Source: Oxalobacteraceae bacterium UBA6704 (GTDB lineage Bacteria; Pseudomonadota; Gammaproteobacteria; Burkholderiales; Burkholderiaceae_D). Taken from it: a stretch of 27,849 nucleotides of DNA. The stretch is taken from assembly GCA_002454505.1 (NCBI GenBank), contig DKJA01000078.1, forward strand, positions 1 through 27,849, read 5' to 3'. Shown piece after piece: positions 20,953 to 27,849 of the stretch (position 1 is the stretch's first letter; the number at the start of each line of letters is the position of its first letter). The notes under the pieces are model-generated. The model searched no databases, was not told where the DNA came from, and saw nothing but the letters and a program-made list of their open reading frames with translations. The position numbers and the translations under genes were made by a program.

Positions 20953-22442
20953 TATGCTGTGACCACGAGATCCACCTTGCCCCGGTTGTTCTCGTAGCAG
21001 TTCCACGCGTCGTTCGCATACGCGTAGAAATAGCCGGAGCGCTGCGGCACATAGTCGCAGCCGGTGCCGATCAGGAACGCTTCGTGCGGCACCACATTGC
21101 CCTGCCCGTCCGCGCCGCCGCCATTGGCGATGCAACCGACCAGCGCAAACCACGGCATCGCCTCGTGGCGTCTGGTGAAGCGCAGGTCGGCCGCCTGGTT
21201 GCCGGTCGCATTGCGGAACCACTCCTCCACCGCGCCCAGCGCGTTGCCCGCCATATGGGCCAGCGAACGCAGGTCGAACTGCTCGTGCCCCATGCCGGCC
21301 GGGCCGCTGGACAGTGTGCCGTCCAGCCACGCTCCCGTCGACGAAAAACGATACTTCGTACCTGCTTCCAGCCAGATGCCGGTAGCGTTCCAACGCTGGC
21401 GGGCGTACACCTCGATGGTGCGGCCGTCCGGCGCGTAATGCGGTTCGCGGTACGGGCACTGGTGGATCGGCGGATCGCGGTGCCGCGCCAGTGCGCTGAC
21501 GTGGAACGCGTGCTCGCCCTGCAGCGACGGCACGCTGCGCGGCTGCGTGGGCAGCAGCGTGAACGGGCCGGTGCACGAGTCGTGCATCATGTCGTGATGG
21601 TCCGGCCGGACTTGGCGCAGCATGCCGTCGCGCAGCCGCAGGCCGGCCGCCTGCGCTTCGGTCAGCATCCAGTGCAGCGCGCCGTTCGCCAGCCCCGCTT
21701 CGTAATAACCGCCGCCCACGTCCGAGTGCACGCCGGGGAACCACTGCTGCACCACGTCCGGATGCTCGTCCGTATTGGTCCACAGCGTGGGCTGGAAGCT
21801 CTGCCGCAGCTCGTCCATCGCCACCGCGTGGCGGGCCGTCTGCACATTGGTGCTGATGCGGGTGTCGTGGAAGCTGTGCTGCGCGGGATCGTCGAGCAGG
21901 TTCAGGAAGGCCAGCGAATCGGGAATGCCCAGCGCGCCGACGGTATCCCACACGCCGACGAAACGGATCGGCGGCGCGGCGTGGAACTGCCAGCCCAGCT
22001 TTGCCCAGATGCCGTGGGCCTCAAGGCGCTGCCGGTAGCCCTGCCGGAACAGGCGGTCGATGCGCTGCCACAGCTCGTCCGGCGGGCTGGCCGCCCCGTC
22101 GAGCAGGCCGCAGCAGTTGACGAAGCCCACCAGGCTGCGCACCGTGTAGGCGCCGCGGGAAAAGCCGAACAGCCAGATCTCGTCGCCGGGCCGGTAGGCG
22201 TCGCACAGCCAGCGGTAGGCGCTGACGATGTTGCGGTCGAGCCCCGTGCCGGTGCCGCCGGCAATCGCCCTGTCCCACCACGTGCCGTCGGCACCGACGC
22301 CCGGATGGTAGTAGCGCCGCTGCCCGGCATCCTCGACGACCGCGTTGTACAGCCGGACGACATTGGTGGGCGCGGCGACGCCGCGGTCCTTCTGGTCGGG
22401 CGTGTTCCAGGTGCCGTCGCAGCAGATGATGAGTCTCGTCAT
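20952..22442 (-). CDS. DUF2235 alpha/beta hydrolase with C-terminal LecA-like lectin domain
   Basis: The protein has 496 residues from ATG 22442, which has GGAGG six bases upstream; a GTG four codons earlier is an alternative. Residues 1-300 are a DUF2235 domain, the fold found in Tle1-type type VI secretion phospholipases: RLIICCDGTWN at the start, the nucleophile elbow GFSRGAY with Ser95, FVGVWDTVGALG, and GVHSDVGGGY with His239 and Asp241. Residues ~346-496 resemble the Pseudomonas galactose lectin LecA (PA-IL): NATGIWLEAGTKYRFSSTGAW, ALVGCIANGG, then NDAWNCYENNRG. Asp478, Asn485 and Asn486 keep the exact spacing of LecA's calcium/sugar ligands Asp100, Asn107, Asn108. No signal peptide, immunity-like partner or T6SS gene is seen. 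It probably acts as a lipase with a sugar-binding part; target unknown. Confidence 0.85.
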   Translation of the reverse strand: MTRLIICCDGTWNTPDQKDRGVAAPTNVVRLYNAVVEDAGQRRYYHPGVGADGTWWDRAIAGGTGTGLDRNIVSAYRWLCDAYRPGDEIWLFGFSRGAYTVRSLVGFVNCCGLLDGAASPPDELWQRIDRLFRQGYRQRLEAHGIWAKLGWQFHAAPPIRFVGVWDTVGALGIPDSLAFLNLLDDPAQHSFHDTRISTNVQTARHAVAMDELRQSFQPTLWTNTDEHPDVVQQWFPGVHSDVGGGYYEAGLANGALHWMLTEAQAAGLRLRDGMLRQVRPDHHDMMHDSCTGPFTLLPTQPRSVPSLQGEHAFHVSALARHRDPPIHQCPYREPHYAPDGRTIEVYARQRWNATGIWLEAGTKYRFSSTGAWLDGTLSSGPAGMGHEQFDLRSLAHMAGNALGAVEEWFRNATGNQAADLRFTRRHEAMPWFALVGCIANGGGADGQGNVVPHEAFLIGTGCDYVPQRSGYFYAYANDAWNCYENNRGKVDLVVTA

Positions 22443-22530
22443 GGGGGCCTCCACGCTGAGAGACCATTGTGCGCTTCGGCCTGGCGCCGTTCAACCACTA
22501 TCGGGCGCGTCGCGCTCGCACCACACGGCC

Positions 22531-22652
22531 GAGGCCGTGTCCAACCTTGGGGTCAACCCCAAATCTGGACACGAGCTCGACCGTGCTGATTCGCTACCGT
22601 CGAGCTCGTGTCCAAAAAGAGGGTTGACCCCAAGGTGGACACGAGCTGAGCC
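22531..22652. repeat. Paired inverted repeat (REPIN-like), TTGGGGTCAACCCC family
   Basis: Arms 22531-22581 and 22599-22652 are imperfect reverse complements separated by 17 bases. Each arm holds the near-palindrome TTGGGGTCAACCCC and is bounded by CTCGTGTCCA and GGACACGAGCTCGAC. The boundaries resemble those of the element at 9101-9249, while the inner core differs. It lies between the DUF2235 start and the secA stop. Confidence 0.82.
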
Positions 22653-22659
22653 GTATGAG

Positions 22660-22692
22660 CCCCGGGGACAGTCCCCTGCGGGGACGGTCCCC
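22660..22692 (-). repeat. GGGGAC-family repeat, single half-element
   Basis: CCCCGGGGACAGTCCCC, TGC, then GGGGACGGTCCCC: one arm of the GGGGAC family, directly abutting the element at 22531-22652 on one side and the secA terminator on the other. Three structured elements are thus packed in about 195 bases. Confidence 0.82.
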
Positions 22693-22694
22693 AT

Positions 22695-22723
22695 AAAAAA
22701 ACCGGGGCATGCCCCGGTTTTTT
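22695..22723 (-). terminator. Rho-independent terminator of secA
   Basis: A perfect stem AACCGGGGC / GCCCCGGTT with A- and T-runs on both sides, 2 bases past the secA TGA at 22725-22727. Confidence 0.93.
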
Positions 22724-22724
22724 A

Positions 22725-25496
22725 TCAGCCCAGCTTGCCGTGGCAAGCCTTGTACTTCTTGCCGCTGCCGCAAGGGCATGGGTCGTTGCGGCCCACCTTG
22801 ACGCCCACCTGCACCGTCGCTTCCGGCATGTTGTGGCCGGCCGACGGGTGCGCCGTCGGCGCCAGCAGTTCTTCCGGTGCCGCGCTCGGGTCGAAGTCGG
22901 CGTGCTGGTAGTGGACGTTCTCGACGTGCGAGGCGGCCAGTGCCGCTTCGGCCGCTTCCACTTCCTCGCGGGACTGGATGCGCACCGTCATCACCATGCG
23001 CACCACTTCGTTCTTGATCATGTCCAGCATCTGGCCGAACAGTTCGAACGCTTCGCGCTTGTATTCCTGCTTCGGGTTCTTCTGCGCATAGCCGCGCAGG
23101 TGGATGCCCTGGCGCAGGTGGTCCAGCGCGGCCAGGTGTTCGCGCCAGTGGCTGTCCACCGCCTGCAGCATGACGCTGCGCTCGAAGCCGCCGAACGCTT
23201 CCTTGCCGACGATGGCGATCTTGGCATCGTACTGCGCGTCGGCCGCGGCCACCACGCGTTCGACGATGTCGTCGTCGGTCAGGTTGCTTTCGCTCTTCAG
23301 CGCCTCGGCCAGCGACACGTGGATCTGCCATTCGGCCGCCAGCTTGGCCTGCAGCGCCGGCACGTCCCACTGCTCTTCCACCGACTCTTCCGGCACGTGC
23401 TCGCGCACCAGGTCGGCGAACACGCCGTGGCGCAGGTTCTGGATCATTTCCGAGATGTCGGTCGCTTCCAGCAGCTCGTTGCGCTGCTGGTAGATGACCT
23501 TGCGCTGGTCGTTGGCGACGTCGTCGTATTCCAGCAGCTGCTTGCGGATGTCGAAGTTGCGCGCCTCGACCTTGCGCTGCGCCGACTCGATGGAACGGGT
23601 GACGATGCCCGCCTCGATCGGTTCGCCTTCCGGCATCTTCAGGCGGTCCATGATCGCGCGCACGCGGTCGCCGGCGAAGATGCGCAGCAGCTGGTCGTCC
23701 AGCGACAGGTAGAAGCGGGACGAGCCCGGGTCACCCTGGCGGCCGGAGCGGCCGCGCAGCTGGTTGTCGACGCGGCGCGATTCGTGCCGCTCGGTGCCGA
23801 TGATGTGCAGGCCGCCGGCCGCCACCACCTTCTCGTGCAGCGCCTGCCAGCCGCCGCGCATGCTGGCGGCCTGCGTGGCTTTTTCCGCATCGGACAGGTC
23901 CGGGTTCGCCTCGACGAACTGGATCTGGTTCTCGACGTTGCCGCCCAGGACGATGTCGGTACCGCGGCCCGCCATATTGGTGGCGATGGTGATCGCCTGC
24001 GGCGAACCCGCCTGCGCGATGATCTCCGCTTCGCGGGCGTGCTGCTTTGCGTTCAGCACATTGTGCGGCAGCTTGGCCTTGGTCAGGATGCCCGACAGCA
24101 GCTCGGAATTCTCGATCGACGTGGTGCCCACCAGCACCGGCTGGCCGCGCTCGTAGCAGTCGCGGATATCGATCAGCATCGCATTGTATTTTTCCTGCGC
24201 CGACTTGTACACCTGGTCCTGGCGGTCCTTGCGGGCCGACGGACGGTTCGGCGGGATCACCACGGTTTCCAGGCCGTAGATGTCCTGGAATTCGAAGGCT
24301 TCCGTATCGGCCGTACCGGTCATGCCGGCCAGCTTGCCGTACATGCGGAAGTAGTTCTGGAACGTGATCGACGCCAGCGTCTGGTTCTCGTTCTGGATCT
24401 TGACGCCTTCCTTCGCTTCGACAGCCTGGTGCAGGCCGTCGGACCAGCGGCGGCCCGTCATCATGCGGCCGGTGAATTCGTCGACGATGACCACTTCGCC
24501 GTTCTGCACGACATACTGCTGGTCCTTGTTGTACAGCGCGTGGGCACGCAGCGCCGCGTACAGGTGGTGCACCAGCGTGATGTTGGCCGAGTCGTACAGC
24601 GACGCGCCTTCCGGCAGCAGGCCCATGCCCGTCAGGATCGCCTCGGCGCGTTCGTGGCCCGCTTCGGTCAGCAGCACCTGGTGCGCCTTCTCGTCCTTCG
24701 TGTAGTCGCCCGGGACTTCGATCTTGCCCTTGCCGTCCGGCGTCTCTTCGCCGACCTGCAGCACCAGCTGCGGCGGCACTTCGTTCATCTTGTGATACAG
24801 CTCGGTGTGGTTCTCGGCCTGGCCGGAGATGATCAGCGGCGTGCGCGCCTCGTCGATCAGGATCGAGTCCACTTCATCGACGATCGCGTAGTTCAGGCCG
24901 CGCTGCACGCGGTCGCGCGCTTCGAACACCATGTTGTCGCGCAGGTAGTCGAAGCCGAATTCGTTGTTGGTGCCATAGGTGATGTCGGAGCCGTACGCCT
25001 GCTGCTTGACGGCGTGTTCCATCTGCGACAGGTTGATGCCCGTCGTCAGGCCCAGCCAGCGGTACAGTTTCGACATCGTCTCGGCATCGCGCTGCGCCAG
25101 GTAATCGTTGACGGTGACGATGTGCACGCCCTTGCCGGACAGCGCGTTCAGGTAGGCCGGCAGCGTGGCCGTCAGCGTCTTGCCTTCGCCGGTGCGCATC
25201 TCGGCGATCTTCCCGTAATGCAGCACCATGCCGCCGATCAGCTGCACGTCGAAATGGCGCATCTTGAACACGCGCTTGGAGGCCTCGCGGCAGACGGCGA
25301 ACGCTTCCACCAGCAGATCGTCCAGCGCTTCGCCATTGGCGACGCGTGCCTTGAAGGCAGGCGTTTTTGCCTGCAGTTCGGCGTCCGAGAGCTTTTCATA
25401 CTCGGGTTCAAGAGCGTTGATCGCTTTGACGGTTTTTTGGTATTGCTTGAGCAACCGTTGATTACGGCTGCCGAAAATCCGGGTCAGTAAGGACAT
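22725..25496 (-). CDS. secA: Preprotein translocase ATPase SecA
   Basis: The protein has 923 residues, the normal length. SecA drives unfolded preproteins through SecYEG. The N-terminus MSLLTRIFGSRNQRLLKQYQ is standard. Walker A is MRTGEGKT at 100-107. DEVDSILIDEARTPLIISG contains the DEAD-like Walker B. GTTSIENSE, TNMAGRGTDIVLGGNV and LRGRSGRQGDPGSSRFYLSL mark the second nucleotide-binding fold. The C-terminus GRNDPCPCGSGKKYKACHG is the zinc-binding SecB/phospholipid tail with three Cys and one His. It is on the minus strand, divergent from dciA, with a clear terminator. In related genomes it sits next to argJ; here 3.7 kb of other genes intervene. Confidence 0.99.
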   Translation of the reverse strand: MSLLTRIFGSRNQRLLKQYQKTVKAINALEPEYEKLSDAELQAKTPAFKARVANGEALDDLLVEAFAVCREASKRVFKMRHFDVQLIGGMVLHYGKIAEMRTGEGKTLTATLPAYLNALSGKGVHIVTVNDYLAQRDAETMSKLYRWLGLTTGINLSQMEHAVKQQAYGSDITYGTNNEFGFDYLRDNMVFEARDRVQRGLNYAIVDEVDSILIDEARTPLIISGQAENHTELYHKMNEVPPQLVLQVGEETPDGKGKIEVPGDYTKDEKAHQVLLTEAGHERAEAILTGMGLLPEGASLYDSANITLVHHLYAALRAHALYNKDQQYVVQNGEVVIVDEFTGRMMTGRRWSDGLHQAVEAKEGVKIQNENQTLASITFQNYFRMYGKLAGMTGTADTEAFEFQDIYGLETVVIPPNRPSARKDRQDQVYKSAQEKYNAMLIDIRDCYERGQPVLVGTTSIENSELLSGILTKAKLPHNVLNAKQHAREAEIIAQAGSPQAITIATNMAGRGTDIVLGGNVENQIQFVEANPDLSDAEKATQAASMRGGWQALHEKVVAAGGLHIIGTERHESRRVDNQLRGRSGRQGDPGSSRFYLSLDDQLLRIFAGDRVRAIMDRLKMPEGEPIEAGIVTRSIESAQRKVEARNFDIRKQLLEYDDVANDQRKVIYQQRNELLEATDISEMIQNLRHGVFADLVREHVPEESVEEQWDVPALQAKLAAEWQIHVSLAEALKSESNLTDDDIVERVVAAADAQYDAKIAIVGKEAFGGFERSVMLQAVDSHWREHLAALDHLRQGIHLRGYAQKNPKQEYKREAFELFGQMLDMIKNEVVRMVMTVRIQSREEVEAAEAALAASHVENVHYQHADFDPSAAPEELLAPTAHPSAGHNMPEATVQVGVKVGRNDPCPCGSGKKYKACHGKLG

Positions 25497-25828
25497 GCTT
25501 GAATTCTTGTATTAAACGCCGTTTAAAAAAAGCTCGCTTCGCGACCTCGCCCAGAGTTTGCGACCTTGCGCGACAGGCCGGCTATGGCAAAAGACCATGA
25601 TTTTAGCACGCAGGTCAGGTTGGGATGGCTGCGAGTAAAGCAAGGCCAACCGCTGACCAACTGCGATCCACATGCGGTCCAAAAGTTAATCTTAAAGGAA
25701 ATATTAACATTGGGCAGCAAATCGACCCGTCCGCCCTGCCCGCCGGAATGCGTGAATCCGCCGTGGTTTTACCGCCCGGCGGCGCGGAAAGCGCTGCACG
25801 GGCGGTGCGGCTATGCTATGTTGCGCGC
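25497..25828. other. Divergent intergenic region between secA and dciA
   Basis: 332 bases without a convincing gene. An open frame in phase with dciA starts at 25625, but its extra 68 residues do not look like the family. A TAAAAT box on the minus strand (25605-25600) could be a secA -10 element; no good -35 was found. AT-rich stretches at 25511-25530 and 25683-25712 may hold other promoter parts. Confidence 0.5.
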
Positions 25829-26296
25829 ATGCGATTCAACTCCCCCAACCAGCGCCAGACCGCCGTCGGCGCGACGGACTTCCTCCGCTACAACGACCGC
25901 CTGGCCGCGCTGCTGCCGGCCGTCCAGAGGATGGCGCAGCTGCAGCAGGACTGCGCCCGCGTGCTGCCGTCGGCATTCAGCTATTGCGAGATCCTGTCGT
26001 TCGAGGGCGCCCCGCTGGTCCTGTCAACGCCGAACGCATCGGTCGCCGCCAAGCTTAAACAGCAATTGCCAAAACTGCAAGAAGCATTGATCCAGAAGGG
26101 CTGGCAGATCGACGGGATCCGCCTGAAGGTGCAGATGATGAAGGCGATGAGCGTGCCGGTGGTCGAACGGCGCGAGCTGGTGATTCCCGACGTGGGCGTG
26201 GCCTCGTTCGACCGGCTGTCCGATGCGCTGGAGCCGACCAAGCAGAATGCGCCGCTGATCGCGGCGCTGAAGAACCTGGTGAAGCACCGGCGGTAG
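25829..26296 (+). CDS. dciA: DciA-like protein (DUF721), replicative helicase loader family
   Basis: The protein has 155 residues from ATG 25829, chosen because it gives the usual beginning of DUF721 proteins; the open frame continues upstream but without a matching N-terminus. Visible family features are the helix LLPAVQRMAQLQQDCARVLPSAF and the beta segment EGAPLVLSTPNASVAAKLKQQLPKLQEALIQKG, which resemble the KH-like DUF721 fold. DciA helps load the DnaB helicase in bacteria lacking DnaC. The gene lies between secA and lpxC, its usual place in Burkholderiales. Its TAG stop is formed in part by the repeat that follows. Confidence 0.85.
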   Translation: MRFNSPNQRQTAVGATDFLRYNDRLAALLPAVQRMAQLQQDCARVLPSAFSYCEILSFEGAPLVLSTPNASVAAKLKQQLPKLQEALIQKGWQIDGIRLKVQMMKAMSVPVVERRELVIPDVGVASFDRLSDALEPTKQNAPLIAALKNLVKHRR

Positions 26297-26400
26297 GGGA
26301 CTGTCCCCGCAGGGGCCTGTCCCCGGGGTTGTTCTTGACCTCTGCAGCACGCGCGAGAAAGTGCAACCCCGGGGACAGTCCCTTGCAGGGACAGTCCCCG
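26296..26400. repeat. Paired inverted GGGGAC-family repeat (REPIN-like) filling the dciA/lpxC gap
   Basis: Left arm 26296-26331 and right arm 26364-26399 are reverse complements at 33 of 36 positions, with a 32-base spacer. Each arm has two GGGGACtGTCCCC-like palindromes followed by GGGGTTG. The element begins with the last base of the dciA stop codon and ends one base before the lpxC stop codon, so it is the whole intergenic gap between two converging genes. It probably also serves as a two-way terminator. Confidence 0.9.
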
Positions 26401-27336
26401 CTAGTTATACGACCACTCCGCCTCGAGCTGCTTGGCATACGACGGCGGCGCCTGGTCGGCCGAATCGTAGGTGACGATCTCGTAGCAGTCCGGCTGCTCC
26501 AGCAGCTTGCGCAGCAGCTGGTTGTTCAGCGCGTGGCCCGACTTGTGCGCCTCGTACGCGCAGATCAGCGGGTGGCCCAGCACATACAGGTCGCCAATCG
26601 CATCGAGGATCTTGTGGCGGACGAACTCGTCGTCGTAGCGCAGGCCGTCCGGATTGAGGATGCGGTATTCGTCCATGACGATGGCGTTTTCCAGCGAGCC
26701 GCCACGGGCCAGGCCGATGCCGCGCAGCATTTCCACGTCCTGCATGAAGCCGAACGTGCGGGCCCGCGCCACCGCCTGGATATACGACTGCTGGCCGAAA
26801 TCGACCTGCGCGCGCTGCGCCGTGCCGTCCACGGCCGGGTGGTTGAATTCGATGAAGAAGTCCAGCTTGAAGCCGTCGTGCGGCACCAGCCGCGCCCACT
26901 TCTCCCTGTCGCCGACGCCGTCGCGCACTTCCACCGTTTTCAGGATGCGGATGAATTGCTTCGGCGCCTCCTGCTCCGCCAGGCCGGCCTGTTGCAGCAG
27001 GTAGACGAACGACGATGCCGAACCGTCCATGATCGGGATTTCTTCCGCCGTCACGTCGATGTACAGATTGTCGATGCCCAGACCGGCGCAGGCCGACATC
27101 AGGTGCTCGATCGTCGACACGCGGGCGCCTTCCTTGATCATCACCGTGGCCATGCGGGTGTCGCCGATCTCCAGCGGGCCGACGGGGAACACCACGGGCG
27201 GCGTCAGGTCGACGCGCGCGAAGACGATGCCCGTGTCGGGCGGGGCCGGGCGCAGCGTCAGTTCGACCTTGGTGCCGGAGTGCACGCCGACACCCGTGGT
27301 GCGGACCGTTTCTTTGATGGTACGTTGTTTCAGCAT
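26401..27336 (-). CDS. lpxC: UDP-3-O-acyl-N-acetylglucosamine deacetylase LpxC
   Basis: The protein has 311 residues from ATG 27336. It performs the committed step of lipid A synthesis in the cytoplasm, a zinc-dependent deacetylation. Zinc ligands are in place: His78 (STIEHLMSA), His241 and Asp245 (HKILDAIGD). Catalytic His268 (SGHALNNQL) follows. The N-terminal MLKQRTIKETVRTTGVGVHSG and IPIMDGSASSFV are typical. The open frame continues upstream of the ATG but with sequence unlike the family. It converges on dciA. In related genomes ftsZ is usually upstream; here a divergent secreted-protein gene is found instead. Confidence 0.98.
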   Translation of the reverse strand: MLKQRTIKETVRTTGVGVHSGTKVELTLRPAPPDTGIVFARVDLTPPVVFPVGPLEIGDTRMATVMIKEGARVSTIEHLMSACAGLGIDNLYIDVTAEEIPIMDGSASSFVYLLQQAGLAEQEAPKQFIRILKTVEVRDGVGDREKWARLVPHDGFKLDFFIEFNHPAVDGTAQRAQVDFGQQSYIQAVARARTFGFMQDVEMLRGIGLARGGSLENAIVMDEYRILNPDGLRYDDEFVRHKILDAIGDLYVLGHPLICAYEAHKSGHALNNQLLRKLLEQPDCYEIVTYDSADQAPPSYAKQLEAEWSYN

Positions 27337-27523
27337 CCCGCGATTATATCGGCTTTCCCCCGCTGGCGCCCCCGGCCGTAGCGGTGTTGCCGGGTTATTG
27401 AAAGGGAGGCAAGCCTGTCGGCAGCGGTTACATGGCCGGCCTGCCGGACGCTGCCTTGCCCGTGCGGGAAGGCGTGGCACGCGCATTGCAAGCGACCGGC
27501 TCATCAACCATCGGGAGGCCACC

Positions 27524-27849
27524 ATGAACACCTTGCGCAATGCCCTGACTGCCCTGCTGTTAGCCGCCGCCGGCGCGGCATCCGCCGTGCCGCTGCTGCA
27601 GAACGGCTCGTTCGAGGCCGGCCTCGCCGGCTGGACGGTGACGAACCACCCCGCCAGCTTCGTCGACGGCACCTGGTACGCCGCCACCGGCACGCTGACG
27701 CCGCTCAGCCTGCACGACTCCGTCGGGCCGCACGGCGGCACCACGTATGCCGTGACGGACCAGCCCGGTCCCGGCGCCCACGCGCTGACGCAGGGCTTCA
27801 CCGTGGCGGCCGGTGCCACATCGGTCATCCTGAACTTCAGCATGTTCGT
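27524..27849 (+). CDS. Secreted protein, N-terminal part (cut by window edge)
   Basis: 108 codons are visible. The ATG at 27524 has GGGAGG six bases upstream. Residues 1-21 are a signal peptide (MNTLRNALTALLLAAAGAASA). The mature part begins VPLLQNGSFEAGLAGWTV, followed by a beta-rich region (GGTTYAVTDQPGPGAHALTQGFTV). The NGSFEAGLAGW start is typical of secreted beta-sandwich proteins, many of which in Massilia-like genomes end with a PEP-CTERM sorting signal; the C-terminus that would show this is outside the window. Divergent from lpxC with a 187-base gap. Confidence 0.75.
   Translation, partial: MNTLRNALTALLLAAAGAASAVPLLQNGSFEAGLAGWTVTNHPASFVDGTWYAATGTLTPLSLHDSVGPHGGTTYAVTDQPGPGAHALTQGFTVAAGATSVILNFSMF

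Noticed and set aside
20952..22442. The DUF2235 gene as part of a type VI secretion effector-immunity cassette
   Set aside because: No VgrG, PAAR, Hcp, adaptor or immunity-like lipoprotein gene is adjacent; the neighbours are a PstS-like protein and secA.
22740..25490. A 916-codon open frame on the plus strand opposite secA
   Set aside because: It spans almost exactly the secA gene, has low-complexity Arg/His/Val composition and no recognisable domain; secA is unquestionable on the other strand.

Overview
The window appears to join DNA from two different Gram-negative, GC-rich bacteria at about position 5,255-5,285. The left ~5.25 kb looks like a gammaproteobacterium of the Xanthomonadaceae (Stenotrophomonas-like). 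It has a tRNA-Asn gene, several GTAG-headed REP hairpins of the kind known as SMAG elements in Stenotrophomonas maltophilia, a short membrane protein, a lipoprotein-sized orphan protein and a large TonB-dependent receptor. The remaining ~22.6 kb looks like a betaproteobacterium of the Oxalobacteraceae (Massilia-like). It carries the gene order typical of Burkholderiales: CorC/HlyC protein, pilB-pilC-pilD, coaE, zapD, yacG, then mutT-DUF815-argJ on the other strand, secA, dciA and lpxC. These taxon calls rest on gene order and repeat type recognised by eye, not on a database search.

Layout. 1-112: tail of an unidentified gene. 170-246: tRNA-Asn with its own promoter and terminator. 286-489: REP hairpins and a terminator. 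719-1687 and 1758-1988: two unassigned proteins. 2090-4915 (minus): TonB-dependent receptor. 5092-5877 (minus): a single reading frame whose first ~200 residues are allantoinase PuuE and whose last ~57 residues are a TonB C-terminal domain; this is the junction. 5874-7409 (minus): secreted carboxylesterase, translationally coupled to the puuE start. 7503-7856: uraH. 7841-9067 (minus): secreted M20 glutamate carboxypeptidase. 9328-10599: CorC/HlyC family protein. 10685-14581: pilB, pilC, pilD. 14595-16263: coaE, zapD, yacG. 16376-18877 (minus): argJ, DUF815 ATPase and mutT as a tightly packed operon. 19196-20824: outer-membrane porin-like protein plus a small periplasmic phosphate-binding-like protein. 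20952-22442 (minus): DUF2235 hydrolase with a C-terminal LecA-like lectin domain. 22725-25496 (minus): secA. 25829-26296: dciA (DUF721). 26401-27336 (minus): lpxC. 27524 to the right edge: start of a secreted protein.

How the genes fit together. uraH and puuE belong to urate/ureide breakdown, but puuE is cut short by the junction. pilB/C/D give the motor ATPase, inner-membrane platform and prepilin peptidase of a type IV pilus. coaE, zapD, yacG, secA, dciA and lpxC are housekeeping genes (CoA synthesis, Z-ring, gyrase inhibition, Sec export, replication helicase loading, lipid A). The porin/binding-protein pair and the DUF2235-lectin gene sit between argJ and secA, which usually are neighbours, so this 3.5 kb stretch looks like an accessory insertion.

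The right-hand part carries a family of palindromic, paired (REPIN-like) repeats in intergenic gaps. One 36-nt arm is identical in two places 5.4 kb apart, and in both it supplies part of the stop codon of the adjoining gene. The most interesting items are the in-frame PuuE/TonB fusion (probably an assembly chimera, possibly a real recombination), the lipase-lectin fusion and the stop-codon-forming repeats.
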